Positions 19,313 to 27,987 of a stretch of 47,732 nucleotides of DNA are shown here, piece after piece. Numbering within the stretch: position 1 is the stretch's first letter; every line of letters begins with the position of its first letter. The DNA comes from Azoarcus sp. (GTDB lineage: Bacteria > Pseudomonadota > Gammaproteobacteria > Burkholderiales > Rhodocyclaceae). A program made the translations under genes and the position numbers. Below the pieces are notes generated by a model. The model had not been told where the DNA came from. It searched no databases and worked only from the letters and a program-made list of their open reading frames with translations. The stretch is taken from positions 1 to 47,732 of the forward strand of contig JAIRXQ010000066.1 in the NCBI GenBank assembly GCA_031268195.1, in the 5' to 3' direction.

Positions 19313-19414
19313 ACTATGTTGCCTCCTGGTTGGTTGAAAAACATCGCCGACTTGTCCGGCGCACCGCATCTTTCCCTACAGGCTGAAATAAACCGTGGTC
19401 AATGGCTCGGGTTA

Positions 19415-20257
19415 TTATTTCTCCGCATTTCTTTTCTTTTTCCTGGACAGGATCTCCTCGATCGGCAGACGTTTGATCCGATATTCTTCTAACTTATCAT
19501 TGCGTTTTATCGCCTGCCAGTAGTCTTCGCGCTCTTCAGTTGTCACAGCACAACCTACCCACGTCAAAGGCTTTTGGTCGAATTGCTTACAAATTCCGAT
19601 GAACCATTCGCTTTTGGTGTCTTCGCAACTCTCGACCTCCACAGAAATCGCCAAATTTGGATCAAAAATATCGAAAATTACACGATTGCTGTTGAATCCT
19701 CCGTAAGTCGTATGCTTTCCCTTATGATACCACCATCCATTTTGCCACCATTTTCCATGTTTCAAAGAAAAAGCTGCATCTTTATTATATTCGATGTAAA
19801 GCGGATTCATCCGTTTTCCATCATATCTAAAAGCTTTTTTTGCAACAAGTCTGAGTATCTCCTCTTCGCTTGCGTTCAATAGCGCCAGAAAATGAAGGTT
19901 CTCAGGCTCAAAATAAACTGCCATCAAATCAAAACCAAATATCTTTATTTGCTCATTCTTGGGTTTGATATATCCATCATAGCCTTTGTATCCGCTCCCC
20001 AAACCTTCGGTAGCAGCAGATTTGTCAGCAGAGACATAATTGGCATTCAGTTCCATTCCCAATTGCTTGGCGGCCTGTTTGAAAAACCTATAATTTTCAT
20101 GACCTACTCTGCTAAATGTTTTGCAAAGCGCATATTTCTCTACCTTTTCCCTGAAACGGGCGCCCATCATAGTTTCCTTGGCAATTGCATTCGCACAGGC
20201 CACGCACATCAGCAAGATCAGCAAACAGACACACGGGAGCCTCCCAAATAGAATCAT
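19415..20257 (-). CDS. Exported protein of unknown family; candidate periplasmic immunity protein
   Basis: The 280-residue protein starts MILFGRLPCVCLLILLMCVA, a strong signal peptide with likely cleavage after ACANA; the cysteine context is not a good lipobox. I do not recognise the family. The mature part is charged and rich in aromatic residues (GKWWQNGWWYHKGKHTTYGGF near residues 178-198) and ends in a basic tail (RKKKRNAEK). The ATG overlaps the stop of the preceding gene as ATGA, so the two are translationally coupled, and hcp follows. This context suggests a periplasmic immunity protein. The gene is clearly AT-richer than the chromosome; 19801-19860 has 22 G+C in 60 bases. Export is well supported, the immunity role is inference. 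Confidence 0.6.
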   Translation of the reverse strand: MILFGRLPCVCLLILLMCVACANAIAKETMMGARFREKVEKYALCKTFSRVGHENYRFFKQAAKQLGMELNANYVSADKSAATEGLGSGYKGYDGYIKPKNEQIKIFGFDLMAVYFEPENLHFLALLNASEEEILRLVAKKAFRYDGKRMNPLYIEYNKDAAFSLKHGKWWQNGWWYHKGKHTTYGGFNSNRVIFDIFDPNLAISVEVESCEDTKSEWFIGICKQFDQKPLTWVGCAVTTEEREDYWQAIKRNDKLEEYRIKRLPIEEILSRKKKRNAEK

Positions 20258-21048
20258 GGTGTTTTCCAATACTGTTTGCCGTCCCACTCACCACGCCACC
20301 CCTGCATTCGAGGAGATGTACTAGCGTTGGGAACCAGCCATAATTCCGTCCGCACTGCGTCTGCCCGGATTTTTTTAACCTTCGCTTCTTCGGCTTTTGT
20401 AACGGGATCCTTTCTTTTCCCGCCATGATAAGATTTCTTCAGATATCCAACATCCGGATCAAGCGTAAAAATAGAACCTCCAATGCTTTCGTAGCCATAC
20501 ACATCAACCTGCGGCTTGACAATTTTTGCCAGTTGTTCAGCGGGAGGAACCGCCTTGATAGTACCAGTGCTATCTACTTTCCCTGCATAACCTCCCTGAC
20601 AGCCAAACAAACGAATCTGTCCGGAAGCCATGTTCCTGGAAAGATTGACCAGTGCCGTGACAGGGGTGTTGTTTGCGTGCGTGGCGTTGCTCAAATTCGT
20701 GTCGGGGGCATACTCATCACCCAGATACAGCGAGCCATATTCACTATCTTCTCGAAACCCCCAGCTATGCCCAAAATAGGCCAAGTATTTGATGTTGGTA
20801 TATTTTCCCAACAAGTCGTTCAGCGCCGTCACACGCGTGACCTTGATCGGACCAACGATCTTTGCCCCGGCGGATTTTGGCAGGCCGGGAAACTTGCCGC
20901 TCTGGATGTCCCTGACATGCTGGTGGGCCGCGAGCGTAAATAGCGCGCCCGAGTTGTGTCCGCCGCCTCCGCTTCCCCCGGTCACGATCAGAAACACGCG
21001 GGAATCATCGCTAGCTACAACGGCGCTACCGGGAACAGGTGGAGCCAT
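20254..21048 (-). CDS. Candidate T6SS effector with caspase-like (clan CD) His/Cys dyad
   Basis: The 264-residue protein starts MAPPVPGSAVVASDDSRVFL at the ATG 21048, which has ACAGGAG upstream. It has no signal peptide. After a Gly-rich segment (VTGGSGGGGHNSG, residues 22-34) come two features of caspase-fold peptidases: a hydrophobic strand ending in YFGHSWG (His94) and a second ending in IRLFGCQGG (Cys150), with a SLYLGDEY segment between them. This resembles the SHG...LxLG...YGC order of DUF4347-type domains. The C-terminus (WRGEWDGKQYWKTP) is aromatic and basic. It is coupled to a signal-peptide protein and followed by hcp. I infer a secreted protease-like toxin; the alternative is a non-enzymatic caspase-fold protein. 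Confidence 0.55.
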   Translation of the reverse strand: MAPPVPGSAVVASDDSRVFLIVTGGSGGGGHNSGALFTLAAHQHVRDIQSGKFPGLPKSAGAKIVGPIKVTRVTALNDLLGKYTNIKYLAYFGHSWGFREDSEYGSLYLGDEYAPDTNLSNATHANNTPVTALVNLSRNMASGQIRLFGCQGGYAGKVDSTGTIKAVPPAEQLAKIVKPQVDVYGYESIGGSIFTLDPDVGYLKKSYHGGKRKDPVTKAEEAKVKKIRADAVRTELWLVPNASTSPRMQGWRGEWDGKQYWKTP

Positions 21049-21290
21049 GCAAACTCCTGTGTAAAGAACATGTGGGTGGGCAACAAAGGAGCGGGAACGA
21101 TACGCCTGCAATGCTCGCCACGTCAATATTCATAAAAGCATCTGTCATCTCACATCTTCGATAAAAATGAAGGCGCCACGGCACGGCATCCCCGGCAAAG
21201 CCCGATTGAACCAATCGCCCCTTATCCTCACCAACACAGATAACATATTCAATTCCATCGCACGCTTCATCCCAACCCACAGGAGCCCAC

Positions 21291-22112
21291 ATGAATCATT
21301 CGCAACGACTCATCGCCGCGCGTTATGGCGACGATTCCCTTTGCGCGCCGAGTGCATGGTCGTCGGTGATCGAACACCTGCTCGGACACCGTTCGGTGCG
21401 CGCATTCCTGCCCGATCCGGTGAGCGAGGCGCAGCTTGCCGCCATCGTCGCAGGCGCGCAGTCGGCGTCGAGTTCATCCAATTTGCAGGCCTGGAGCGTG
21501 GTCGCGGTCAGCGATGCGGCGCGGCGCGCGAAGCTGGCCGAATTCGCGGGCGGGAATCCGTTCATCGAGGAGGCGCCGCTGCAATTGGTCTGGCTGGCCG
21601 ACCTCGCGCGGCTGGAGCGCTTGACCCAGCTCACGCAGCGGCCAGGCGAGGCGCTCGATTACCTCGAAATGTTCCTCGTCGGGGCCATCGACGCCGCGCT
21701 CGCGGCGGAAAACGCTGCCGTGGCCGCGGAATCGCTCGGACTGGGCATCGTTTTCATCGGCGGCATGCGCAACCAGCCGGAAGCCGTCGCCACGCTGCTC
21801 GATCTGCCGCCCAAGGTCTTTCCCGTTTTCGGCATGTGCGTGGGCAAGCCCGACCCGGCGCGACCCGCCGACATCAAGCCGCGCCCGCCGCAAACGGTGG
21901 TGCTGCACCGCGAACGCTATTCGCTCGACGCACAGATGCCGGGCATCGAAAGCTATAACGCGGCAATGGCCCGTTTCTACGAAGCGCAAAAGATGAATGT
22001 GCGCGGCACATGGGCGGTGCATTCGTCCAAGCGCATCGCCAACGCCGAAGCGCTCTCCGGACGCGACCGGCTGCGCGAGGCATTGCATGCGCGCGGCTTT
22101 GCCCTGAAATAA
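21291..22112 (+). CDS. NfsA-like FMN-dependent nitroreductase / flavin reductase
   Basis: The 273-residue protein has the nitroreductase fold. FMN-binding features are visible as HRSVRAFLPDPVSEAQL near residues 33-49 and AAQSASSSSNLQAW-like GAQSASSSSNLQAW around 55-68; SLGLGIVFIGGMRNQPEAV and PVFGMCVGKPD follow. The length and the VFPVFGMCVGKP stretch fit the NfsA/Frp group of oxygen-insensitive NADPH nitroreductases. These reduce nitroaromatics, quinones or flavins; the natural substrate is unclear. An AGGAG ribosome site precedes the ATG. It is divergent from the candidate effector across about 240 bp in which I see no gene. Confidence 0.88.
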   Translation: MNHSQRLIAARYGDDSLCAPSAWSSVIEHLLGHRSVRAFLPDPVSEAQLAAIVAGAQSASSSSNLQAWSVVAVSDAARRAKLAEFAGGNPFIEEAPLQLVWLADLARLERLTQLTQRPGEALDYLEMFLVGAIDAALAAENAAVAAESLGLGIVFIGGMRNQPEAVATLLDLPPKVFPVFGMCVGKPDPARPADIKPRPPQTVVLHRERYSLDAQMPGIESYNAAMARFYEAQKMNVRGTWAVHSSKRIANAEALSGRDRLREALHARGFALK

Positions 22113-22123
22113 AAAAGACGATG

Positions 22124-22166
22124 GCGGGGAAGGGGTCCGTGATTTTTTTACGGAACCTTCCCCCGC
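22124..22166 (+). repeat. Long imperfect hairpin after the nitroreductase gene
   Basis: GCGGGGAAGGGGTCCGT (22124-22140) pairs, with one bulge and a G-U pair, with ACGGAACCTTCCCCCGC (22150-22166). The loop is GATTTTTTT. The T run is in the loop rather than after the stem, so it is not a classical terminator; a 3'-end structure or transcript pause is possible. Confidence 0.4.
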
Positions 22167-22214
22167 AAGCTCATCCATACTCCGTGCAGACGATTCGTGT
22201 CCGTACTCGTCATC

Positions 22215-23867
22215 ATGCACAGATTCCAAGACATTCAGGTTCTCGTCATCGCCAGCGACTCAAGGCTGCGAACGCCGCTGCGCCACATGCTGGCCTCTTT
22301 CGGCTTCGGCGCGGTGCATCTGGCCGTCACCGCGCACACGGCGTTGCGCTATCTGCGTTCGCGCTACTACGAACTGATCCTGTGCGACTACGCGCTCGGA
22401 AACGGGCAGGACGGCCAACATCTGCTCGAAGACCTGCGCCAGCATGACATCATCGCCAGCGACACGCTGTTCGTGATGATTACTGGCGAGCGCAACTATG
22501 AACGCGTGATCGGCGCCGCCGAGCTGCTGCCCGATGATTACATCCTCACGCCGCTCGCGCCCGGCGCGCTGCGGACGCGGCTGGAGAAGATCGTCGAAAA
22601 ACGCATGATTTTCCTCCCTGCCTGGCAGCTGGCCGCCATCGGGGACTGGCTTGGCGCCATCGACTATTGCATGGAAGCGGAAATCGGACATCCGCAATAT
22701 CTGGTCGATTTCCAGCGTCTCGAAGCCGGCTTCTACATCGCCTCCGGGCAACTCGACGAAGCCGAGGCAGTCTACCGCCAGATCGCTGTCGGGCGACATC
22801 TGCCCTGGGCGCAACTGGGGCTGGCGCGCTGCCGCGCGTTCAAGAAGGACTACACCGGGGCCGATGCCCTGCTCTGCGAGCTCATTGCGGAAAACGCCAA
22901 TTTCATGGCCGCTTACGACCTGCTCGCCCGCGTGCGCACCGAAAGCGGCATGGGCGAGGCGGCCCGCGAAGTGCTGCGCACCGCCATCGACCGCTCGCCC
23001 TACCGCATCGGCCGCCAGCGCCGCATGGGGGAGCTGGCGATGGAGACGGGCGACGCCGCCACGGCGGAGAAGGCGCTCTCCGAAGTCGTCCGGCAAAGCG
23101 CCCATTCCGGCTTCCGCGATCCCGAAGTGCATGTGCGGCTGGCGCAGGCGCAAATTGCGCAAGCCAAGCCCGAGGCCGCCCGCGCCACCATCGACGATCT
23201 CGAACGCAGCCTCGGCGGTCAGCCCAACACCGCGCTGTGCAAGGCGTTCGCCAAGGCCATGCTCCACACCCACACCGGCGAAACCGACAAAGCGCAAGCC
23301 GCTCTCGACGAAGCCGCCGGCCTCACTTCGACCGGCGCATCGCTCTCTCCGGGACTGTCGCGCGAGCTGGTCAAGGCGTGCTTCGATCAGGATCTGGCGG
23401 ACGCGGGCAGCAATGTGGTGACGAACATTCTGCGCGCCACCGGCGACGAGCAGACGGTCATCTCGCTGCGCGAAATGTTGCGCGCGCGCGGTCTGGAGCT
23501 GCTGTCGCGCAAGATCGAGCAGAACGTGCAGGAAGAAGTACGCTCCCTCATCCGGGTCGGTGCGGAGAAGGCGCGTACCGGCGACTACGACGCCGCCGTG
23601 GAGGCGATGCTCGATGCCGTGCGCCAGATGCCCGGCCACACGGTCGTGCTGTTCAACGCCGCGCTCGCCCTGCTGCGCCACATCGAACATCGCGGCTGGA
23701 ACAGCAACCTCGCCCGCCAGGCGCGCACCCTGATCGAGCGTGCCCGCGGCCTCGACCCCGCCAGCGGCCGTCTGGCGACGCTGGCCGAATACATGCACAC
23801 CCTGATCGAACGCAACGGCGTCGTGGCGGACAGGAACATCCGGCCCTATCGTCGGGCGCGGGGCTGA
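22215..23867 (+). CDS. Receiver domain protein with TPR-type repeats (single-domain response regulator fused to TPRs)
   Basis: The protein has 550 residues from the ATG at 22215; a GTG at 22197 is an equally possible start. Residues 5-125 form a receiver domain with phosphoacceptor Asp58 in LILCDYAL and Thr90 in VMITGE. The acidic pocket has only Asp15 (IASDS), and the usual Lys before Pro in the last strand is Thr112 (DDYILTPLAP). Residues 130-530 are helical tetratricopeptide-like repeats such as LDEAEAVYRQIAVGRHLPWAQLGLARC. There is no DNA-binding or enzymatic output domain. Such proteins probably act by protein-protein contacts. No histidine kinase is adjacent. Confidence 0.85.
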   Translation: MHRFQDIQVLVIASDSRLRTPLRHMLASFGFGAVHLAVTAHTALRYLRSRYYELILCDYALGNGQDGQHLLEDLRQHDIIASDTLFVMITGERNYERVIGAAELLPDDYILTPLAPGALRTRLEKIVEKRMIFLPAWQLAAIGDWLGAIDYCMEAEIGHPQYLVDFQRLEAGFYIASGQLDEAEAVYRQIAVGRHLPWAQLGLARCRAFKKDYTGADALLCELIAENANFMAAYDLLARVRTESGMGEAAREVLRTAIDRSPYRIGRQRRMGELAMETGDAATAEKALSEVVRQSAHSGFRDPEVHVRLAQAQIAQAKPEAARATIDDLERSLGGQPNTALCKAFAKAMLHTHTGETDKAQAALDEAAGLTSTGASLSPGLSRELVKACFDQDLADAGSNVVTNILRATGDEQTVISLREMLRARGLELLSRKIEQNVQEEVRSLIRVGAEKARTGDYDAAVEAMLDAVRQMPGHTVVLFNAALALLRHIEHRGWNSNLARQARTLIERARGLDPASGRLATLAEYMHTLIERNGVVADRNIRPYRRARG

Positions 23868-23897
23868 GAACCACCGTGCTTTGAAGCGCCGTACTGG

Positions 23898-23917
23898 ATG
23901 CCGGCATTCGCCGGCAT
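23898..23917. repeat. REP-like palindrome between convergent genes
   Basis: ATGCCGGC (23898-23905) and GCCGGCAT (23910-23917) form a perfect 8-bp stem with an ATTC loop, embedded in CTGG...GACGG. This is the form of the short dispersed palindromes common between convergent genes in proteobacteria. It may also act as a two-way terminator for the receiver-TPR gene and tldD. Confidence 0.6.
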
Positions 23918-23922
23918 GACGG

Positions 23923-25362
23923 TCAGGCCGTTCCTCCCACCGTCAGCCCATCGAGCCGCAAAGTCGGCTGTCCCACGCCTACAGGCACGCTTTGCCCATC
24001 TTTACCGCAGGTGCCGACGCCCGGATCGAGCGCCATGTCGTTGCCGATCATGCTGACGCGGGTGAGCGCATCGGGACCGTTGCCGATGAGCGTCGCACCT
24101 TTGACCGGGCGGGTGACCCTGCCGTTTTCGATCAAATACGCCTCGGCGGTGGAGAACACGAATTTGCCAGAGGTGATGTCGACTTGCCCGCCGCCAAAAT
24201 TCACGGCGTAGAGGCCGTGCTGCACGGAATGCAGGATGTCATGCGGATCGCGCCCGCCGTTGAGCATGAGCGTGTTGGTCATGCGTGGCAGCGGCAAGTG
24301 GGCATAGGACTCGCGCCGGCCGTTGCCGGTGGGCTGCATCCCCATCAGGCGCGCGTTCAGGGTGTCCTGCATGTAGGCGGTGAGAATGCCGTCCTCGATC
24401 AACACTGTGCGCTGACCGGGGTTGCCCTCGTCGTCGATGGTGAGCGAGCCGCGCCGATCCGGAATCGACCCGTCGTCGATCACGGTGACGCCAGTGGCGG
24501 CGACGCGCTCTCCGATGCGCCCGGAGAAGGCGGAACTGCCTTTGCGGTTGAAATCGCCTTCCAACCCGTGACCGATGGCTTCGTGCAGCAGGATGCCCGG
24601 CCAGCCGGGGCCGAGCACCACGGTCATCGTCCCGGCGGGAGCGGGGACGGCTTCCATGTTGACGCTGGCTTGATGCACGGCGGCGAGCGCATAGTCGCGC
24701 AAGCGTTCGTCGGTGAAATAGCCGTAGTCGTAACGCCCGCCGCCGCCCGCCGAACCCTGTTCGCGACGGCCGTCGGCTTCCATGATGACGGCAATCGACA
24801 CACGTACGAGCGGGCGCACGTCGGCGGCCAGATGGCCGTCGGAACGTGCCACCAGCACCACTTCCCACGACCCGGCGAGATAGGCCATCACCTGCACGAC
24901 GCGAGAATCGGCCGCGCGGGCGAATTTCTCCAGCCGCTCCAGCAGGCGCACCTTGGCGGCATCCTCCAGCGAGGCGAGCGGATCGTCGGCGCGATACAGT
25001 TTCTTCGCCGCCTTGCCCGGCTTCACTTCCACGCGCCGCTTTTCGCCCGCCGCAGCGATGGCGCGCGTGGCGTGGGCGGCATCGGTCAGCGCCGCCAGTG
25101 AAATATCGTCGGAGTAGGCGAAGGCGGTTTTCTCGCCGCTCACCGCGCGCACGCCAACGCCCTCCTCGATGTCGAAGCTGCCCGACTTGACGATGCCCTC
25201 CTCCAGACTCCAGCCCTCGGAGCGGGCGTACTGGAAGTAAAGATCGGCATAGTCGATGTCGTGCCGCATCAGCTTCTTGAGCACACGGTCGAGTTCTTCC
25301 CGGCCCAGATCACGGGAGGAAAGCAGATAGCGGTCGGCAACTTTGAGGGCGTTCTTTGTCAT
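23923..25362 (-). CDS. tldD: TldD, metallopeptidase subunit (TldD/TldE)
   Basis: The 479-residue protein matches TldD in length and layout. The metal-binding motif HEAIGHGLEGD at residues 260-270 is intact, and the glycine-rich C-terminal segment GQVDITSGKFVFSTAEAYLIENG is characteristic. TldD with TldE (PmbA) forms a zinc protease that processes peptides such as microcin precursors and CcdA. The ATG at 25362 is chosen since MTKNALKVADRYLL gives the usual start; an upstream in-frame TTG at 25374 is possible. The partner tldE/pmbA is not in the window, which is normal. It lies 167 bp after ubiE on the same strand. Confidence 0.95.
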   Translation of the reverse strand: MTKNALKVADRYLLSSRDLGREELDRVLKKLMRHDIDYADLYFQYARSEGWSLEEGIVKSGSFDIEEGVGVRAVSGEKTAFAYSDDISLAALTDAAHATRAIAAAGEKRRVEVKPGKAAKKLYRADDPLASLEDAAKVRLLERLEKFARAADSRVVQVMAYLAGSWEVVLVARSDGHLAADVRPLVRVSIAVIMEADGRREQGSAGGGGRYDYGYFTDERLRDYALAAVHQASVNMEAVPAPAGTMTVVLGPGWPGILLHEAIGHGLEGDFNRKGSSAFSGRIGERVAATGVTVIDDGSIPDRRGSLTIDDEGNPGQRTVLIEDGILTAYMQDTLNARLMGMQPTGNGRRESYAHLPLPRMTNTLMLNGGRDPHDILHSVQHGLYAVNFGGGQVDITSGKFVFSTAEAYLIENGRVTRPVKGATLIGNGPDALTRVSMIGNDMALDPGVGTCGKDGQSVPVGVGQPTLRLDGLTVGGTA

Positions 25363-25420
25363 CGTAAAAACCAATTCCGGTTCAAAACCCCGCCTTCCAG
25401 AACCGCTGAGCTGTTCATGA

Positions 25421-25440
25421 TGAAAAAACCCGAGGCGGGG
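25421..25440 (-). terminator. Possible terminator after ubiE
   Basis: Read on the minus strand, CCCCGCCTCGGG is followed by TTTTTTCA. The stem is short (CCCG/CGGG), so this is a weak candidate for ending the HIT-PilZ-like-ubiE transcript before tldD. Confidence 0.35.
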
Positions 25441-25529
25441 GGCGCCAGTGTAGCGCCAGCCGCTCAGTAATCAAGCGCATTTCCCCGGGAAGTCCCCAAA
25501 CGAAAAAGGCCCTGGATCGGACGCGGCAT

Positions 25530-26318
25530 TTACACTTTGTAGCCGCGGTGTACGGCAACGATGCCCGCGCTCAGGTTGTAGTAATCGACCTTGCCCAGCC
25601 CCACGCTTTCCATCATCGCCTTCAATTCCTGCTGGCCGGGGTGCATCCGGATGGATTCGGCAAGGTAGCGGTAGCTCTCGGCGTCGCCGGCGACTTTGGC
25701 CCCCAGCCACGGCAGCACTTTGAGGGAATAGAGATCGTAGACCGGCGACAAGGGCGCCCAGATGTGGGAGAACTCCAGCACCAGCAAGCGTCCGCCGAGG
25801 CGCAGCACGCGACGCATCTCGGCCAGGGCGACCTCCTTGTGGGTCATGTTGCGCAGGCCAAAGGCGACGGTGACACAATCGAAATAATCGTCGGGGAACG
25901 GCAGCTTTTCGCCATCGCATTGCGCTACAGGCAGGGTGAAGCCTTTGTCGAGCAGGCGGTCGCGGCCCCGGGCGAGCATGGCGTGATTGATGTCGGTCAG
26001 CCAGACTTCGCCGCTCGATCCGACGCGGCGCGCGAAAGCGAGCGACAAATCCGCCGTGCCTCCGGCCACATCGAGCACACGGTCGCCTTCGCGCACGCCC
26101 GCGAGGCGGATGGTAAACGCCTTCCACAGCCGATGCAGGCCGAAGGACATCAGGTCGTTCATCACGTCGTATTTCTGCGCGACGGAGGAGAAGACTTCGG
26201 CGACTTTCTTCTGCTTGAGCTCTTCGGCGACGGACTGGAAGCCGAAATGAGTGGTTTTCCGTTCGGGGACGGTTTCGGATGGCGTCTGGGCTTGGGCTTG
26301 GGCTTGAGTTTGGGTCAT
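25530..26318 (-). CDS. ubiE: UbiE, ubiquinone/menaquinone C-methyltransferase
   Basis: The 262-residue SAM-dependent enzyme methylates the quinone ring (2-methoxy-6-polyprenyl-1,4-benzoquinol). Motif I is [17 protein letters not shown], the family signatures are [17 protein letters not shown] and [17 protein letters not shown], and the end ([13 protein letters not shown]) is typical. The N-terminus carries an extra low-complexity stretch ([11 protein letters not shown]) encoded by GGGCTT hexamer repeats on the plus strand. It is the third gene of a tight unit HIT-PilZ-like-ubiE, with an 11-bp gap to the gene upstream. Confidence 0.96.
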   Translation of the reverse strand: MTQTQAQAQAQTPSETVPERKTTHFGFQSVAEELKQKKVAEVFSSVAQKYDVMNDLMSFGLHRLWKAFTIRLAGVREGDRVLDVAGGTADLSLAFARRVGSSGEVWLTDINHAMLARGRDRLLDKGFTLPVAQCDGEKLPFPDDYFDCVTVAFGLRNMTHKEVALAEMRRVLRLGGRLLVLEFSHIWAPLSPVYDLYSLKVLPWLGAKVAGDAESYRYLAESIRMHPGQQELKAMMESVGLGKVDYYNLSAGIVAVHRGYKV

Positions 26319-26329
26319 GGTAAAAAAGG

Positions 26330-27970
26330 TCAGGCGGGCGGCGGCGAGAGCTCCTCGAAACCGATTTGTTCAAAATTCGGGCCGACGAGCAACAGTTGGG
26401 CCATCTTCAGTTTGCGTTCCCGGCCATCGAAGAAGACTTCGACGGTGCCGTGCGTTTTATACCAGCCTTCGGGCACGATGAGCGAAGCGGTGATTTGCAG
26501 CACGTCGTTGGCTTCGATCAGGAACGCCTGCGAATACGGTTCGCGCAGCCCCTCGGACTGGGGGCGCTGGCGGGCGGCGATGACCTGCGGCAAGCCGGGG
26601 AGCACGTGAATACCGGCTTCGAGCAGGCCGTCCTCGCGGAACATCAGCCAGCTGACCTGGCCGAGCAGGAAATATTCGCCGTCGTGCGGGTGCACACCGA
26701 CGAGCTGGTGATGCGAAAAGCGCTCGGCGTGCGGGCGTTGTTGCAGGCGAAAGCCGCCCACCGATTGATCGAGCAGTTCCCATTGCTCGCAGACGAGGCC
26801 GAGGCGCTCGGCTTCGAGATGCTGATGGCCGAAGTCGCGCTTGCCGTTGCGGGGGAGCTCGGTTTCAACCCCGGCGGCATGTTCTCCGAACGCGTGTACG
26901 GCCAGCTCGTTGCGCAGGTGGCCGAGACTGCTGGTGGTGCGCGAATGATTGTGGTGTGGCTGCTCGAAAAGCTTGCCTTGCACATGAAAGCCGATGGCCA
27001 GCCATTCCGCGCACAGTTCGACCACGCCGGTACTGCCCCGGCGCGGGAAGCGGCGTCCGGCGGAGGCCAGCCCCCACGGCCGGTAGAGCGACAGCAGCAG
27101 GCGGGCGCAGGCATCGACGCTGCAATCGTCGCCCAGGCCGAGCGACGAAGGCGACACGCCCTGCTTGAACTGGGCAAACACCGACTGGATCTGGCTCGCC
27201 AGCTTCGCGCAATCGAAATAGCGCGCATCCGGCCCTTTGGCGAGCAGGCCGAGCGGACGCAAACCGTGATCGGCGGACAAGTCCAGTCCGTAAGTAATGG
27301 GTTTGCGCCCCTCGATGTTCGGATCGAGGCTGCAATACGGTGCGAAACGCTCGGCCCAACGGCAAATCCACGTCCATTCCTGCCCGCTGCGCCCGAAAGC
27401 GTTGGCCACATCGAGCAGAAGCACGGAAATGTAGGCCTCAAGCGCGCTTTGCGCTTTCCAGATGGTATTGAGCGAGTCGGAAACGCGAATGCGGTGGGTG
27501 TCATCGAATTCGGCAGCGCTGAAACTTTCGTGCACTTCGCGCCACAGACCGGCGGGCAAGGCGCGGTGAGCACGATAAAACTCGGAGACGATCTTGCCCG
27601 CGTAGTGGACGCGGCGTTGCGCCAGGAGCGCGCGCTGATCCTTGAGCGTACCGACGGCGGCATCCAGCATTGCAATCGCGGCGTAGGAGTGCGACAGGTC
27701 GCGCCACAGCCGGATGACCCGCAGCAAAAGCTCGTTGTGCTGGCTGTCCGGCGGCAATGGCTCGTTGCCGTCGAGTCCGGGAAGTTTGGCGCGCGCCTTG
27801 TCGAGCAGCGGGCGGGCCATTTCCAGTATTTCGAGATGCTGATCGGGCGCAGGGCGCGCGGCGAGCAGGCCGGCGACGAGGTTCGCCAGCACGGTGAGGC
27901 GTTCGATGGGGTCGCCTGCGGGCAGGTTTTGCAGCAGTCCGAGGCATTGCGCGGGATTACGATAGTCCAT
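26330..27970 (-). CDS. Uncharacterised protein with PilZ-like c-di-GMP-binding motifs
   Basis: The 546-residue cytoplasmic protein has an alpha-helical N-terminal half (residues 1-300) that I do not recognise. The C-terminal part has a PilZ-like pattern: RNGKR at 374-378 fits RxxxR, and DQSVGG at 401-406 fits [D/N]xSxxG, 22 residues later, followed by a strand-rich region ([12 protein letters not shown]). A second basic motif, RRFPRR at 306-311, opens a similar strand segment ([16 protein letters not shown]). PilZ domains bind c-di-GMP through these motifs. The gene is 17 bp after the HIT gene and 11 bp before ubiE. Binding of c-di-GMP is inferred. Confidence 0.6.
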   Translation of the reverse strand: MDYRNPAQCLGLLQNLPAGDPIERLTVLANLVAGLLAARPAPDQHLEILEMARPLLDKARAKLPGLDGNEPLPPDSQHNELLLRVIRLWRDLSHSYAAIAMLDAAVGTLKDQRALLAQRRVHYAGKIVSEFYRAHRALPAGLWREVHESFSAAEFDDTHRIRVSDSLNTIWKAQSALEAYISVLLLDVANAFGRSGQEWTWICRWAERFAPYCSLDPNIEGRKPITYGLDLSADHGLRPLGLLAKGPDARYFDCAKLASQIQSVFAQFKQGVSPSSLGLGDDCSVDACARLLLSLYRPWGLASAGRRFPRRGSTGVVELCAEWLAIGFHVQGKLFEQPHHNHSRTTSSLGHLRNELAVHAFGEHAAGVETELPRNGKRDFGHQHLEAERLGLVCEQWELLDQSVGGFRLQQRPHAERFSHHQLVGVHPHDGEYFLLGQVSWLMFREDGLLEAGIHVLPGLPQVIAARQRPQSEGLREPYSQAFLIEANDVLQITASLIVPEGWYKTHGTVEVFFDGRERKLKMAQLLLVGPNFEQIGFEELSPPPA

Positions 27971-27987
27971 GATGTCTCCCGTCTCTT

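Noticed and set aside
19373-19402. TTGACC ... TAGGGA as an hcp promoter on the minus strand
   Set aside because: The -35 match is good but the -10 has only about three of six matching bases with an 18-bp spacer, so it is too weak to list as a feature.
21291-22112. Nitroreductase as part of the Hcp island
   Set aside because: It is divergent, GC-rich like the chromosome, and belongs to a common housekeeping-type enzyme family, so there is no reason to link it to the effector.
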